This document shows positions 46,081-56,455 of a stretch of DNA of 64,000 bases, one piece after another; the first letter of the stretch is position 1, and each line of letters starts with the position of its first letter. Position numbers and translations under genes: made by a program. The DNA lies in NCBI GenBank assembly GCA_003278465.1, contig QCFC01000003.1, positions 1 to 64,000 on the forward strand. Reading direction: 5' to 3'. The DNA comes from Prochlorococcus sp. AG-363-B04 (GTDB lineage Bacteria; Cyanobacteriota; Cyanobacteriia; PCC-6307; Cyanobiaceae). Below the pieces are notes generated by a model. That model worked only from the letters and a program-made list of their open reading frames with translations. It was not told the origin of the DNA and made no database searches.

Positions 46081-46545
46081 TTAACTAATAGCAAGCGGAA
46101 ATAAAGTAAACATGTCGCGACATATTTCATTCAATTTAGCTATTTGATCTGGCTGAGGCAAATAAGTACCAGTTATCTGCCAATCTCCAATTGTGGCTAA
46201 ACGCCATCTCTCGCCTTCATAAGTCATTCCTCTCATAACCACTCCAAGCAGATGAGGTTTTTTTGTGTTTTGTTCATCACTTAACCTCAATTGAATGAGC
46301 AAGCTTCGACACTGCAGCTTAGGGCTCCAACCTGGGAAATGGAAGGCAAGATCTAATGTTTCCTTCTCGCACCACCTTCGTGTCTCAGCATCGTCCCTCC
46401 AGGGAGCGAGGTTTGCCGACGCTGCAGGAAAATGCTTTCTAACAAGGGTTACTGCCGAAGCTAATGAATATGCCGAATCCAAACTGTTTACCTGGTCTGC
46501 TGCATTCATCCAAATCTCCCTAGATCTTGGATTATTCATGACCAT
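46081..46545 (-). CDS. Conserved picocyanobacterial protein
   Basis: 154 residues, soluble, with SLASAVTLVRKHFPAAS, then WCEKETLDLAFHFPGWSP and GERWRLATIGDWQITGTYLP. No domain recognised; the last part looks like beta-strands. The first Met may be 46545 or 46539. Located between ho1 and the divergent GtrA fusion. Confidence 0.65.
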   Translation of the reverse strand: MVMNNPRSREIWMNAADQVNSLDSAYSLASAVTLVRKHFPAASANLAPWRDDAETRRWCEKETLDLAFHFPGWSPKLQCRSLLIQLRLSDEQNTKKPHLLGVVMRGMTYEGERWRLATIGDWQITGTYLPQPDQIAKLNEICRDMFTLFPLAIS

Positions 46546-46646
46546 GCCATGGGATCACGATTGAAGCACGATTACAACCACATGTTAAGGGTAATTTTCT
46601 ATAGGCATCTTCTAAGTACAAACACCTTCACCTAAAAACGAAGAAA

Positions 46647-47936
46647 ATGAAATTTCAAAATTTATTAGCTCGTTTTGCTCGGTATGCCCTAATTGGGATT
46701 GGAGCAGCAGCAACTCATGGAATTGTTCTCGTTGTGCTGGGCAATATTGCACCACTTTGGCTAAGTAATCTCTGTGGATTCCTATCTGGTTCTCTTATCA
46801 GTTATCTAGGCCATGCTCTTTACACATTCAAAAAAGAAACATTTGGAAAGCCATTTGCACGTCGCTGGCTAATAATACAATTTATTATTAATTTAAGTAT
46901 TAGCGCTCTATTACCAGTTCTTTTAAATTCATGGTCTGAATTTATAATAACGAAATTAGTTTTTATTTTTACGCCAACATTTATAAATATAATCATATGG
47001 TCAAAAGCTGCTAAATTTAGCCTTAAAAGAAACATTCAACCCCAGACAGTTCCCAACCTTCATGTAGATGACTTAGGGCTCACTCGAACAACCAACGAAG
47101 CCATAAAAACTCTTTCCGAAGCAAATATAATAAATAGTACTAGTCTTCTAATAAATGGCAATGATGTGCAAACAGGTCTCCAAATCTGGAGAAATAGTCA
47201 AAGACTTGATCTTAATCTCCATCTATGTCTGACTGAAGGTCCATCAATTGCCTCCAAAGAAAAAGTACAAAATCTAATCAACGAAAAAGGGCTACTTTCT
47301 CAATCTTTTAGTCAATTACTTGCATATTCTTTCCTCCCAAAATATTCTACCAAAAGACAACAAATAGAGGCAGAACTACACCATGAAATAGTAGGACAAA
47401 TTAATCTATTTAAAATACTTACTGGCCTAAAATCAATTTCTATTGATGGACATCAACATATTCACCTTGTGCCAATCGTATTAGATATACTCTTAGATGT
47501 CTCACATGAGCTAAATATCACTTGGATTCGAACAACTTCGGAGAAGATTCCAACTAACTTACCACTAAAATTTTGGAAATTATCTCTATTGAATGGAGGT
47601 ACAGTCAAGTGGGCAGTACTTCAGGCTCTAACCTTTTTTGCTGAACCAAAAATAAAACATGCAAAAATATCAACAAATGCTGGTTTTGCAGGTGTTTTGT
47701 TTACTGGTCATATGATTGAGAAAGTCTTAAAAGAAAGCTGGAAAGAGTTAGAAAGAAGCTTAGTTAAGAATCTAAAGACAAGACCTATTATTCTTAGTCA
47801 TCCAGCAACATATAACAAAGAAAAAGCAATAGATCCAGCTCTTAATCAATTTCCTTTGTCCTCAAAATTTGCAAGGTCTCCGTGGAGACAGAAAGAATTA
47901 GAAGCATTAATAAATTTAGCAAATAAATCTAATTAG
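46647..47936 (+). CDS. GtrA-like membrane domain fused to YdjC/ChbG deacetylase
   Basis: 429 residues, two domains. Residues 1-130 hold four membrane spans of the GtrA type (RYALIGIGAAATHGIVLVVL at the start), thought to flip lipid-linked sugars. Residues about 140-425 are YdjC/ChbG-like: LHVDDLGLTRTTNEA gives the two Asp metal ligands, and IDGHQHIHLVP further His ligands; such enzymes deacetylate N-acetyl sugars. It is convergent, 8-bp overlapped, with a dolichol-phosphate-type glycosyltransferase, its natural partner in sugar decoration. Confidence 0.8.
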   Translation: MKFQNLLARFARYALIGIGAAATHGIVLVVLGNIAPLWLSNLCGFLSGSLISYLGHALYTFKKETFGKPFARRWLIIQFIINLSISALLPVLLNSWSEFIITKLVFIFTPTFINIIIWSKAAKFSLKRNIQPQTVPNLHVDDLGLTRTTNEAIKTLSEANIINSTSLLINGNDVQTGLQIWRNSQRLDLNLHLCLTEGPSIASKEKVQNLINEKGLLSQSFSQLLAYSFLPKYSTKRQQIEAELHHEIVGQINLFKILTGLKSISIDGHQHIHLVPIVLDILLDVSHELNITWIRTTSEKIPTNLPLKFWKLSLLNGGTVKWAVLQALTFFAEPKIKHAKISTNAGFAGVLFTGHMIEKVLKESWKELERSLVKNLKTRPIILSHPATYNKEKAIDPALNQFPLSSKFARSPWRQKELEALINLANKSN

Positions 47937-48906
47937 TCGTATAAATTCTTCGGATGAAATAATGAGGTCTAGCTTTCGTATCAACATAAATCCTGCCGAT
48001 ATAATCTCCCAGTACACCAATACCTATCAACTGAATACCTCCCAGAAACAAAATAGCGACAATTAATGATGCATAGCCTGGTACATCTACTCCATTAAAA
48101 AAGGTACGTAAAATAATAATTAAAGCATAGACTAAACTGATAATGGAAACAGATAGTCCTAGTAAGCTCCATATTCTCAAAGGCAAGACAGAAAATGAAA
48201 ATATTCCATCTAAAGCATATCCCCACAACTTGAGAGGACTCCAAGAAGTAATTCCTGCCAAACGAGATTCTCGCTTATAACTTAATTCAAAACTCCGAAA
48301 ACCAGTCCAAGGAACTAAACCTTTTGAGAAACGACTAAATTCTCTCATCTCAGTAAGTGCTGTAACGACAGGCGCAGTAAGTAAACGATAATCCCCAGCA
48401 CCTTCAACAAGTTGGATGGAATCTACAAGCTGGTTAAAAACCTTGTAGAACCATGAGGCAGTTGCGACTTTTAAACGAGACTCCTGATCCTGCCCATCTC
48501 TTACTGCGGTAACTATCTCTGCGCCAGAGAGCCAAATCTTTACCATCTGAGGAATTAACTCTGGAGGATGTTGCAAGTCGGAATCAATAAGAACAACTGC
48601 ATCACATTTCCCGTTTACATAATCCAAACCAGCAAGCATTGCAGCCTCTTTGCCAAAATTCCTTGTCAACTCAAGTAAAGTCAAACTATTAACACTGCCA
48701 TTGTCGTCAAATTGTGTCTTCCAAGAAAGGATCTGATCAACAGTGTCATCCGTCGATCCGTCATCAATCAGCACTAAACGACTAACTTCATCAATATGAA
48801 CTACTCGCTCAATGAACTGGCATATCAAAGCTGACTCATTGAAACAAGCCGCTACAACCCAAATTCTGGGATCTTTAGAAGAAAAGTTACCTAATGCTTG
48901 AGTCAT
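47929..48906 (-). CDS. Polyprenyl-phosphate glycosyltransferase (GT2, GtrB/DPM1-like)
   Basis: 325 residues. GT-A fold with VLIDDGSTDDT (nucleotide) and AVVLIDSDLQHPPELI (DxD-like), then two C-terminal membrane spans (about 235-260 and 270-300). Such enzymes move a sugar from UDP or GDP to undecaprenyl phosphate; GtrA-type proteins then flip it. Overlaps the GtrA-YdjC gene by 8 bp. The sugar is unknown. Confidence 0.88.
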   Translation of the reverse strand: MTQALGNFSSKDPRIWVVAACFNESALICQFIERVVHIDEVSRLVLIDDGSTDDTVDQILSWKTQFDDNGSVNSLTLLELTRNFGKEAAMLAGLDYVNGKCDAVVLIDSDLQHPPELIPQMVKIWLSGAEIVTAVRDGQDQESRLKVATASWFYKVFNQLVDSIQLVEGAGDYRLLTAPVVTALTEMREFSRFSKGLVPWTGFRSFELSYKRESRLAGITSWSPLKLWGYALDGIFSFSVLPLRIWSLLGLSVSIISLVYALIIILRTFFNGVDVPGYASLIVAILFLGGIQLIGIGVLGDYIGRIYVDTKARPHYFIRRIYTTN

Positions 48907-49042
48907 GAAAGTGATCAGAAATTAAAGGCTGACTAAATTTGAAGGCCCTTGGATTTCAAAGCTAGATCGGAAATGACTAACTAGAAAGCAACCTCTAAGT
49001 CATAAGCTCACAGTCAGCTTCAATAGCAGCAGTAGAGTTTTT

Positions 49043-50467
49043 ATGGCTCATTTCCAAAAATTAACGAACCCAAGCAATGGGAACCGAATTGAATTCGTCA
49101 ACGGGCAACCAGTAGTACCAGATGATCCAATCATCCCATTCATCAGAGGTGATGGAACAGGCGTAGACATATGGCCTGCTACACAGAAAGTATTAGATGC
49201 TGCAATAACAAGAGCTTACGGAAATAAACGCAAAATCGAATGGTTCAAAATTTACGCTGGAGATGAAGCCTGCGATTTATACGGAACCTATCAATACTTA
49301 CCTGAAGACACCCTTAAGGCAATTAGCACATATGGAATTGCTATTAAAGGCCCTTTGACAACACCTGTAGGGGGTGGAATTCGTTCACTCAATGTCGCCC
49401 TTCGACAAATCTTTGATCTGTATTCATGTGTCAGGCCATGCAGGTATTACAAGGGAACCCCTAGCCCTCACAAACGCCCTGAGGATCTCGATGTCATTGT
49501 GTACAGAGAGAATACAGAAGACATATATATGGGAATTGAATGGGAGGCAAATGACCCAGTCTGCGAGGAATTACGCAAACATTTGAACTCTGTTGTTATT
49601 CCTGCTAATAAAAAATTAGGTGATCGCCAAATCCCCGAATCTTCAGGGATAGGAATAAAACCTGTTAGCAAAACGGGAAGTCAACGGCATATTCGCAAAG
49701 CCATCCAACATGCTCTTCGACTGGAAGGGAAAAAACGACATGTAACTCTCGTTCACAAAGGCAACATAATGAAATTCACCGAAGGAGCCTTCCGTGACTG
49801 GGGCTATGAATTGGCTACCAAGGAATTTAGAGAACAATGCATTACTGAAAGGGAAAGTTGGATTCTTGAGAATGATGAGAAAAATCCTGGTCTTAGCTTC
49901 GAAGACAACGCAAAAATGATTGATCCAGGCTTTAACTCCCTTACACCAGAAAAAAAAGAAGGAATATGTGAAGAAGTAAAAAGGGTTTTATCTTCTATTG
50001 GGAGTAGTCACGGCAAAGGGAAATGGAAACAAATGGTTTTAGTAGATGACAGAATTGCAGATAGTATTTTCCAACAAATTCAAACAAGACCTCAGGAATA
50101 TTCAATTCTTGCGACACTCAATCTCAATGGGGATTACATCTCAGATGCAGCTGCAGCAATCGTCGGAGGTCTTGGAATGGCTCCAGGTGCAAATATTGGT
50201 GACAATGCAGCCATTTTTGAAGCTACCCATGGAACAGCTCCAAAACATGCTGGCCTAGATCGAATCAATCCTGGTTCTGTAATTCTTAGTGGGGTAATGA
50301 TGCTGGAATTTCTTGGCTGGCATGAAGCAGCACAACTAGTCACTAATGGACTTAGTCAATCAATATCCGATCAAAAAGTTACTTATGATCTAGCTAGACT
50401 AATGGAACCAGCGGTTGAACCTTTGAGTTGTAGTGGTTTTGCGAATGCAATTATCGAAAGATTTTAA
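49043..50467 (+). CDS. icd: NADP-dependent isocitrate dehydrogenase
   Basis: Oxidises isocitrate to 2-oxoglutarate, the carbon skeleton for ammonium assimilation. 474 residues with FIRGDGTGVDIWPA, VYRENTEDIYMGIEW, VHKGNIMKFTEGAF and the C-terminal NIGDNAAIFEATHGTAPKHA. The insert between residues 260 and 310 is as in cyanobacterial enzymes. Full length, single gene. Confidence 0.97.
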   Translation: MAHFQKLTNPSNGNRIEFVNGQPVVPDDPIIPFIRGDGTGVDIWPATQKVLDAAITRAYGNKRKIEWFKIYAGDEACDLYGTYQYLPEDTLKAISTYGIAIKGPLTTPVGGGIRSLNVALRQIFDLYSCVRPCRYYKGTPSPHKRPEDLDVIVYRENTEDIYMGIEWEANDPVCEELRKHLNSVVIPANKKLGDRQIPESSGIGIKPVSKTGSQRHIRKAIQHALRLEGKKRHVTLVHKGNIMKFTEGAFRDWGYELATKEFREQCITERESWILENDEKNPGLSFEDNAKMIDPGFNSLTPEKKEGICEEVKRVLSSIGSSHGKGKWKQMVLVDDRIADSIFQQIQTRPQEYSILATLNLNGDYISDAAAAIVGGLGMAPGANIGDNAAIFEATHGTAPKHAGLDRINPGSVILSGVMMLEFLGWHEAAQLVTNGLSQSISDQKVTYDLARLMEPAVEPLSCSGFANAIIERF

Positions 50468-50595
50468 TTGGTTGAATATCTCAAAAGTTCAACTATTTAT
50501 TATCTATCGGCTAATTCTGAGTAAATTATATATTGTAAGAGGCTATTCATTATAGAGAAAATCCATTCCCTAAGGTTCCTAAGTCTCCTAGCCTT

Positions 50596-51969
50596 ATGAC
50601 TTCGATAAAAAACATACAAAACCAAGCAAAAAATTCACTTCCAAAAATTCCACAAGAAGTCACAGATCCTTGCATGCACTGCGGTTTCTGCTTAGACACA
50701 TGTGCAAGCTATAAAGTTCTAGGTACTGAAATGGATTCACCAAGAGGTCGGATCCATACCTTAAAGGCAATTCAAGCTCAAGAATTAAAACTTGATAGAA
50801 CAATTACTACTCATTTTGATACCTGTTTAGGTTGTTATGCTTGTGTAACAGCTTGTCCATCTGGGGTAAGATACGATCAACTTATAGAAGCAATAAGACC
50901 CGAATTAAACAATCAAGATCTAAGAAGTCCATGCGAAAACCTATTCAGAAAATTTCTTCTTCAAATACTTCCATACCCAAAAAGACTTAGAGCACTCCTT
51001 CAAGTCTTACACCCTTATGAAGGAACATTATTGCAAGATTTTTCGCGTCGCAGTGGACTAACTCGTCTAATGGGACCTCATTTAGAAGCAATGGAATCAC
51101 TTTTACCAAAGTTATCTTCAGCGAGTTTTGAAGATAACTTCAAAACAGTCAATAATGCCGAGGGAGTAACAAGAGGAAGCGTAGGGCTCCTATTAGGTTG
51201 CGTACAACGCTGCTTCGATCCAGACGTATCTAAAGCAACATTAGCTGTTTTAAAAGCTAACGGTTTCAATGTATTAATTCCAAATGATCAAGGCTGCTGT
51301 GGTGCTGTAGCTCACCATCAAGGTCAACTTGAACAAACCAAAGAATTAGCTACGGCGCTGATTCAAAGTTTTAAAAATCTAAATGAACATGAAGCAACCA
51401 ATCAGCATGAGAATTTACAAGCAATTTTGGTTACAGCATCAGGTTGCGGTCATACCATGAAAGCATACAAAGAGCTATTAAATAATAAATTAAATTTCGA
51501 TGTTCCTGTTCTTGATATTCATGAGTTTCTAATTCAGCGTGGCCTTTCAGAAAATTTCAAAAAGACTCTTAAGCCACTTGTTTTTTCTGATGGTAAATCC
51601 TCTAATGCTCAGAAAACATTTGGAGTAGCTTATCATGATGCTTGTCATATGATCCACGGTCAAGGTATTTCAAAAGAACCAAGAGACATACTAATGTCTA
51701 TTCCTAATCTTGAACTTTTAGATGTTACGGAAGCAGGTATATGTTGTGGAAGTGCAGGAATTTATAACTTAGTAAAGCCAAAAGAAGCTAATGAGCTTGG
51801 CAGAAATAAAGTTATTGAACTAAAGAAAACAAAAGCAAAACTTATTGCAAGTAGCAATATTGGATGTACCTTACAACTTAGGAAGCATCTTAATCAAGAA
51901 TTATCTGTCATACATCCAATGCAGTTACTTGCTTATTCAGCAGGAATCCATGAGCTTCCATGCCTTTAA
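50596..51969 (+). CDS. glcF: Glycolate dehydrogenase Fe-S subunit
   Basis: Photorespiratory glycolate oxidation. 457 residues with two [4Fe-4S] sites (CMHCGFCLDTC near 27-37, CLGCYACVTACP near 77-88) and two CCG-type heterodisulfide-reductase motifs (GCCGAVAHH, GICCGSAGIYN). Its partner glcE lies 1.3 kb downstream in the same direction, with a DUF1537 gene inserted on the other strand; glcD is not in the window. The 3' end overlaps the DUF1537 gene by 33 bp. Confidence 0.93.
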   Translation: MTSIKNIQNQAKNSLPKIPQEVTDPCMHCGFCLDTCASYKVLGTEMDSPRGRIHTLKAIQAQELKLDRTITTHFDTCLGCYACVTACPSGVRYDQLIEAIRPELNNQDLRSPCENLFRKFLLQILPYPKRLRALLQVLHPYEGTLLQDFSRRSGLTRLMGPHLEAMESLLPKLSSASFEDNFKTVNNAEGVTRGSVGLLLGCVQRCFDPDVSKATLAVLKANGFNVLIPNDQGCCGAVAHHQGQLEQTKELATALIQSFKNLNEHEATNQHENLQAILVTASGCGHTMKAYKELLNNKLNFDVPVLDIHEFLIQRGLSENFKKTLKPLVFSDGKSSNAQKTFGVAYHDACHMIHGQGISKEPRDILMSIPNLELLDVTEAGICCGSAGIYNLVKPKEANELGRNKVIELKKTKAKLIASSNIGCTLQLRKHLNQELSVIHPMQLLAYSAGIHELPCL

Positions 51970-53301
51970 TAGTGTCCCAGCATCACCGAGATTTCCTGGA
52001 AATGTAATTATAGGTAAATTCCTTACGGCTTGATCAGTAGAAGTAGGACGAACTAAAGACAAACCTGGCAATAATTGTCCCTCTAACTGCATCATTTTTA
52101 GAGACAATCCGAACGACATAATAGTTTGGGTTGTTATACCTCCCTTACTTATTAAATATCCCAATCTAGAAGTTATATTCCTAACTAATCGACTCATAAA
52201 GATTGCTATCTCTTTCCCAAAATAAAGTTGTTTTTCTATATCTGATAAATGAAATTCTCCTCGACTTGTATAAACCACTGGGGTCTTCCCTTGATCAAGA
52301 ACTGTACAGATTCTCCTGGAATACTCTCTTTCGAAACTCAATAACAAAGATTCGACAGCTTGGCCCTCTATTAAATCTGCAAAGATTTGAACTGGAATTT
52401 CAACTCCCACACAAGAAGACTCTTGGAGCAAATTGACTAGTTGTGCATCAGCAAGTGGCACATAAGATCCCACCATCACAATCCCTGGCAAAGGCTTCCC
52501 TAGATGATCCAATCTGCGCATGCTTACCAAATTATCTACAGAACAAGGCTGAGGGCCTATTTGAGAAAGACTATTGAGGAAACTTGCCGCAGAGCGAAAC
52601 AAAAACCTCTTTACTCCTATTAATTGCCTAACGGCTTCTCCTAAAGCAACTAACTGTTGTGAACATTCAGCATCTACTACTACAACTTGATTACCTGTTA
52701 GGGCACTCAACCAATCTTGAAGCTCTTTCATCCCAGACTCACTGTTAGCCGCTGCATCAAGTTGAGCCAAAGTGATTCGAAGAACTGTTTCCGCCTTAAT
52801 CACTCCATCACTCTTTTGCTCTAACCAAATCGCCAACTCGCTTGTTTGATATCCAAAGATTCGATCCTGCGCAAAAGCAGTCTGATGAACTGGCATTCCA
52901 TTCAACATATGAACTCCATTAACGGTGATTCGACCACCTTCAAAAAATGCAGGAACATGAAATGTTGCAGCGAAAGGACCAAATTCGTTACTAATTACCT
53001 GAGGTTCAACTACACCATGGCCACGCAAAGTGGAATCACCTCTGCTAACAAGAAGAACATCTTGAAGATTAATTTGCTCAATCGCAATCGCTTTTTTCAA
53101 TGCCAGACAAATTTCACGGTTACGTTGGGCAGCCTCTCCAGGAGTCAAGGATCTTGTATCTGCAAGCACAAAAAAAATTGGCGAGGCATGGCACAAACCT
53201 TGCCTCAGCACATCAATATCCCAACTCAGCAACAATGGACAACTGTGAACAGTTTGCGAACCAGTGGGATCATCATCAAGAACAACAATTTTCATAATCA
53301 C
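51937..53301 (-). CDS. DUF1537 four-carbon acid sugar kinase family protein
   Basis: 454 residues. The N-terminal VVLDDDPTGSQTVH and RGDSTLRGHG are the substrate-binding motifs of the D-threonate/erythronate kinase family; the C-terminal KGGITTQTI and GNLGDAGTLLKAW form the nucleotide site. The family phosphorylates four-carbon acid sugars. It is wedged between glcF and glcE on the opposite strand, 8 bp from the glcE start, so a link with acid-sugar or photorespiratory clean-up is possible. ATG 53295 is an alternative start. Confidence 0.85.
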   Translation of the reverse strand: MIMKIVVLDDDPTGSQTVHSCPLLLSWDIDVLRQGLCHASPIFFVLADTRSLTPGEAAQRNREICLALKKAIAIEQINLQDVLLVSRGDSTLRGHGVVEPQVISNEFGPFAATFHVPAFFEGGRITVNGVHMLNGMPVHQTAFAQDRIFGYQTSELAIWLEQKSDGVIKAETVLRITLAQLDAAANSESGMKELQDWLSALTGNQVVVVDAECSQQLVALGEAVRQLIGVKRFLFRSAASFLNSLSQIGPQPCSVDNLVSMRRLDHLGKPLPGIVMVGSYVPLADAQLVNLLQESSCVGVEIPVQIFADLIEGQAVESLLLSFEREYSRRICTVLDQGKTPVVYTSRGEFHLSDIEKQLYFGKEIAIFMSRLVRNITSRLGYLISKGGITTQTIMSFGLSLKMMQLEGQLLPGLSLVRPTSTDQAVRNLPIITFPGNLGDAGTLLKAWKLMDSC

Positions 53302-53309
53302 ATAATTTC

Positions 53310-54536
53310 GTGACTAAATCTCATAAAAAAGCTTCTCAGGTAATTGAGCCTGCTTCAACAAAAGAATTAGCTGAACTTGTATCGGAACTACATTCCCAAG
53401 GTAGTCCCTGGGTCCCTTGTGGTCTCAAATCAAGAATAAACTGGGGAGCACCATTATTAGACAACAATCAATATGTAAGCGTGAAAAGATTAAATGGAAT
53501 TATTCATCATTCTATTGATGACTTAACAATTACAGTGAGCGCTGGCCTCCCCTTAAAATATTTGCAAGATACTCTTGCTAAGCATAATCAATGGCTCCCA
53601 ATTGATTGGCCCTGGGGTAGTCAACCATCTACACAATTTAAAAGTGCAGGAAGCACTGGCGGCTTAATTGCTCGAGGGCTCTCAGGGAGACTAAGTCAAA
53701 GATATTTAAGTGTTAGAGATCAATTGATCGGTATTAGCTTTCTGAGGTGTGATGGTATTGCCGCTAAAGCAGGCGGAAAAGTTGTCAAAAATGTTGCTGG
53801 CTATGACTTAATGAGATTGTTATGTGGGAGTTGGGGAAGTCTCGCTCTTATAACAGAACTTACACTTCGAACCCAACCCATTCGGCCATCTAATGCAAAG
53901 CTTGTAATTCAAGGATCACTTGCATCTTTAGAAAAATTAAGAGCTGAACTAATGTATATGAACTTCACACCAGACTATTTCGACTGGAGAGGAGACAATA
54001 CAAAAGATTGGAATTTAGAACTTGGTTTTTCAAGCGTAAGTTCTGAAGCAATTGAAGATCAAATAAATAATATTCAAAATCTTGCTAGCCAATATCAACT
54101 AAGTCACAAAAAACCTAAATGGGAAAGGTCAATTCTTAAATCTGACTTTCCACCAAACATGCTAGAAACCAATCAATGGCTATTACGTATTTGTTTGCCA
54201 CCATCAAAAATTCATTTAATGCTAAATAGCAAAGAACTGAATTCATTAAATCTATGGCACTGGCGTTTCTCTGCGGGGAAAGGGGTTGGAGATGGTTGGC
54301 AAAACCTTGAATCAAAGGATAAAAATATAAGTTCCTCCTCTAAGGTCAATGAAATTCGCCACTTAATCACATCTTTTGGTGGTCAAGTTAGTATTATCAA
54401 TCAACCATATTTCTTATCAGCGAAATTACCAACTTGGCTAGATTCAAATTCAGCTCCTCTAATCAAAGAAATCAAACGTCAATTTGATCCGAAGAATCAA
54501 CTAGCCGTTGGAAGGCTTCCTGGAGTGTCACAATAA
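53310..54536 (+). CDS. glcE: Glycolate dehydrogenase FAD-binding subunit
   Basis: 408 residues of the FAD_binding_4/PCMH type, with LKSRINWGAP, AGSTGGLIARGLSG and AGGKVVKNVAGYDLMRLLCG, the conserved GlcE block. It works with GlcD and GlcF to oxidise glycolate. Start is GTG 53310. The 3' end overlaps the convergent epimerase-like gene by 40 bp. Confidence 0.9.
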   Translation: MTKSHKKASQVIEPASTKELAELVSELHSQGSPWVPCGLKSRINWGAPLLDNNQYVSVKRLNGIIHHSIDDLTITVSAGLPLKYLQDTLAKHNQWLPIDWPWGSQPSTQFKSAGSTGGLIARGLSGRLSQRYLSVRDQLIGISFLRCDGIAAKAGGKVVKNVAGYDLMRLLCGSWGSLALITELTLRTQPIRPSNAKLVIQGSLASLEKLRAELMYMNFTPDYFDWRGDNTKDWNLELGFSSVSSEAIEDQINNIQNLASQYQLSHKKPKWERSILKSDFPPNMLETNQWLLRICLPPSKIHLMLNSKELNSLNLWHWRFSAGKGVGDGWQNLESKDKNISSSSKVNEIRHLITSFGGQVSIINQPYFLSAKLPTWLDSNSAPLIKEIKRQFDPKNQLAVGRLPGVSQ

Positions 54537-55408
54537 TCTACTAATTTATACATACATCGTAATTTCTGATTAGAACCAGGAGCCAGTTCTAATTTCCTAT
54601 CATTAGTAATTAATGCTTGCCTAGGACTAGTCCAGGGCTCAACACAGACTGTTGGCCTAGGAGGATCAGTCCAAACTACTGCAAGATCCAAAGGGGAAAA
54701 ATAATGTAATTCCAATTTATAGCCAGCAACCCTATCAATTAGAGCTATCGGAAACGAACTAGGAGCAGTTAGGAAGTCGACACCTTTAACAAGATATTGG
54801 AGCTGAGTTAATGTCTCAGATTCAACCATACCTTTCTGGTCAATACATGTCTCAGGTAGGCCCTCAATAAATACATCCTCTAGATTCATAACCTTGAAAT
54901 AAGGGTGTAATCCAAAAGAAAATGGCATAATTATTTTATCTAGGTTATAAATACTAATTTGACATTCTAAAGAATTTACCTGCAATCTTAAAACCATTTC
55001 CAGTCTAAAGGAAAAAGGATAAATAGAGCGAGTAAATGCATTAGATTCAAAAGACATTAATATTCCACTTTGGTCTTCCAAAAGATTAAGGTCCCATTCT
55101 AGATCTCTTGCAAATCCATGTTGACTTAATTCGTAATTCTTGCCCTCAATAACTAATAAATCACCTGGCAAGTTACCGCAAATCGGGAAAAGAACTGGCA
55201 TCCCTCCGCGAATACTTTTGGCTGGGTCAAGATAACGATCATGATCAAAATAAAGTAAATTCCTGCCATTGCAAAACCATTCGGTTATCAAGCCTCCTCT
55301 TTCTGGAACAATGCTCAAACTATCTCCACTATCATCTTTAATAAATTGCCAATGAGGATAAGGAGCTTCATTCCAGATTAAACTCATAATTTCTACGAAA
55401 ATCCGCAA
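54497..55408 (-). CDS. Aldose 1-epimerase-like protein
   Basis: About 296-303 residues, galactose-mutarotase fold. RGGMPVLFPICGNLP, SQHGFARDLEW and PFSFGLHPYFKV give the His pair; VCVEPWTSPRQAL gives the catalytic Glu region. The family includes hexose-6-phosphate epimerases. The exact sugar is unknown. ATG 55387 (MSLIWNEAPY) is the likely start. Confidence 0.87.
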   Translation of the reverse strand: MRIFVEIMSLIWNEAPYPHWQFIKDDSGDSLSIVPERGGLITEWFCNGRNLLYFDHDRYLDPAKSIRGGMPVLFPICGNLPGDLLVIEGKNYELSQHGFARDLEWDLNLLEDQSGILMSFESNAFTRSIYPFSFRLEMVLRLQVNSLECQISIYNLDKIIMPFSFGLHPYFKVMNLEDVFIEGLPETCIDQKGMVESETLTQLQYLVKGVDFLTAPSSFPIALIDRVAGYKLELHYFSPLDLAVVWTDPPRPTVCVEPWTSPRQALITNDRKLELAPGSNQKLRCMYKLVDYCDTPGSLPTAS

Positions 55409-55444
55409 TGAGTCTAAATAATATATTCAAAAACTATATTAGTT

Positions 55445-56335
55445 TCATTTAGCAATTAACCACTCCAACAAAGCTGCATTAACCTTATCAGGCACTTCAT
55501 CATGAGGGCAGTGGCCTGCATCTAAAACTACCTCTGTAGTTGCTGATGGAGCATATTTTAAAAAAGTTGCACGTTTGCCAACAGCATTCATCCAAGGATC
55601 TCGATTACCCCATAGCAGTAACAATGGAGCTTTCAATTCAGCAAACAATTCATCTAGAGGTTGCCCCTGCGGACCACGAGTATCAAAAACACTGCGAAAA
55701 ACCTTAAAAGCACCTGGCTCAAGAGATGGGCGGCGAATTGCCTCAACCAAATAATCATCAACATTAGTTCGGTCTATATAAACCTGATTCAAGGTTCTTC
55801 TAATAGTTGAAGGCTGTCTTAGGTTCTCAAAAATCAATCTCTGCACTAGTGGATCCTTCAACAGCCCACTAGCAAATGACTGACGAAGCTTGCTTACCCA
55901 TGACTTGGCAGCTCGTTTCTCATCACTGAAATACCCAGCAGCATTCAGAAGAACTACGCCAGCCGCGTCAGAACCCAATGTTGATCCTGCAGCTAAAGCT
56001 GCATAACCGCCAAGAGAATTACCCACCAAAACAGTTGGTCGGCCAATTATTTCCCTTACATATGCAACAACCTGTTCGCGCCACAATGAACCTCCATAGT
56101 TAAGTTCTGGAGGCTTAGCACTTCGGCCAAATCCAAGTAAATCTATTGCATGGACCTCATGTGAACGAGAAAGGACTGGAATGTTATGCCTCCAATGATC
56201 AGTTGATGCTCCAAAGCCATGTACCAATAAAATTGCTGGACCTTGAAGATCTATAGGTCTACTACTCAAAGAATAAACATCATGTCCTCGAAAGTTCCAT
56301 ACAGCTTTTTCCGAGGCAGCAGAAGTAGAGCTCAC
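55445..56335 (-). CDS. Alpha/beta-hydrolase
   Basis: 296 residues. HGFGAS oxyanion loop, GNSLGGY nucleophile elbow (Ser), LLWGNRDPW acid (Asp) and AGHCPHDEVP (His) complete the triad. It resembles the cyanobacterial and plastid hydrolases related to pheophytinase and haloperoxidases; substrate not known. Stands alone between the epimerase-like gene and the antiporter, all leftward. Confidence 0.88.
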   Translation of the reverse strand: MSSTSAASEKAVWNFRGHDVYSLSSRPIDLQGPAILLVHGFGASTDHWRHNIPVLSRSHEVHAIDLLGFGRSAKPPELNYGGSLWREQVVAYVREIIGRPTVLVGNSLGGYAALAAGSTLGSDAAGVVLLNAAGYFSDEKRAAKSWVSKLRQSFASGLLKDPLVQRLIFENLRQPSTIRRTLNQVYIDRTNVDDYLVEAIRRPSLEPGAFKVFRSVFDTRGPQGQPLDELFAELKAPLLLLWGNRDPWMNAVGKRATFLKYAPSATTEVVLDAGHCPHDEVPDKVNAALLEWLIAK

Positions 56336-56455
56336 AACAAGGATAAATATTTAGAGGAAAATGGTAGGCATATTCGATAAAGCCTGTCCTCTTTAATTTG
56401 AGAATTGAATAATTCCATCACTAAATTAATGGATTTTTGGGATCAACCTATGAGG

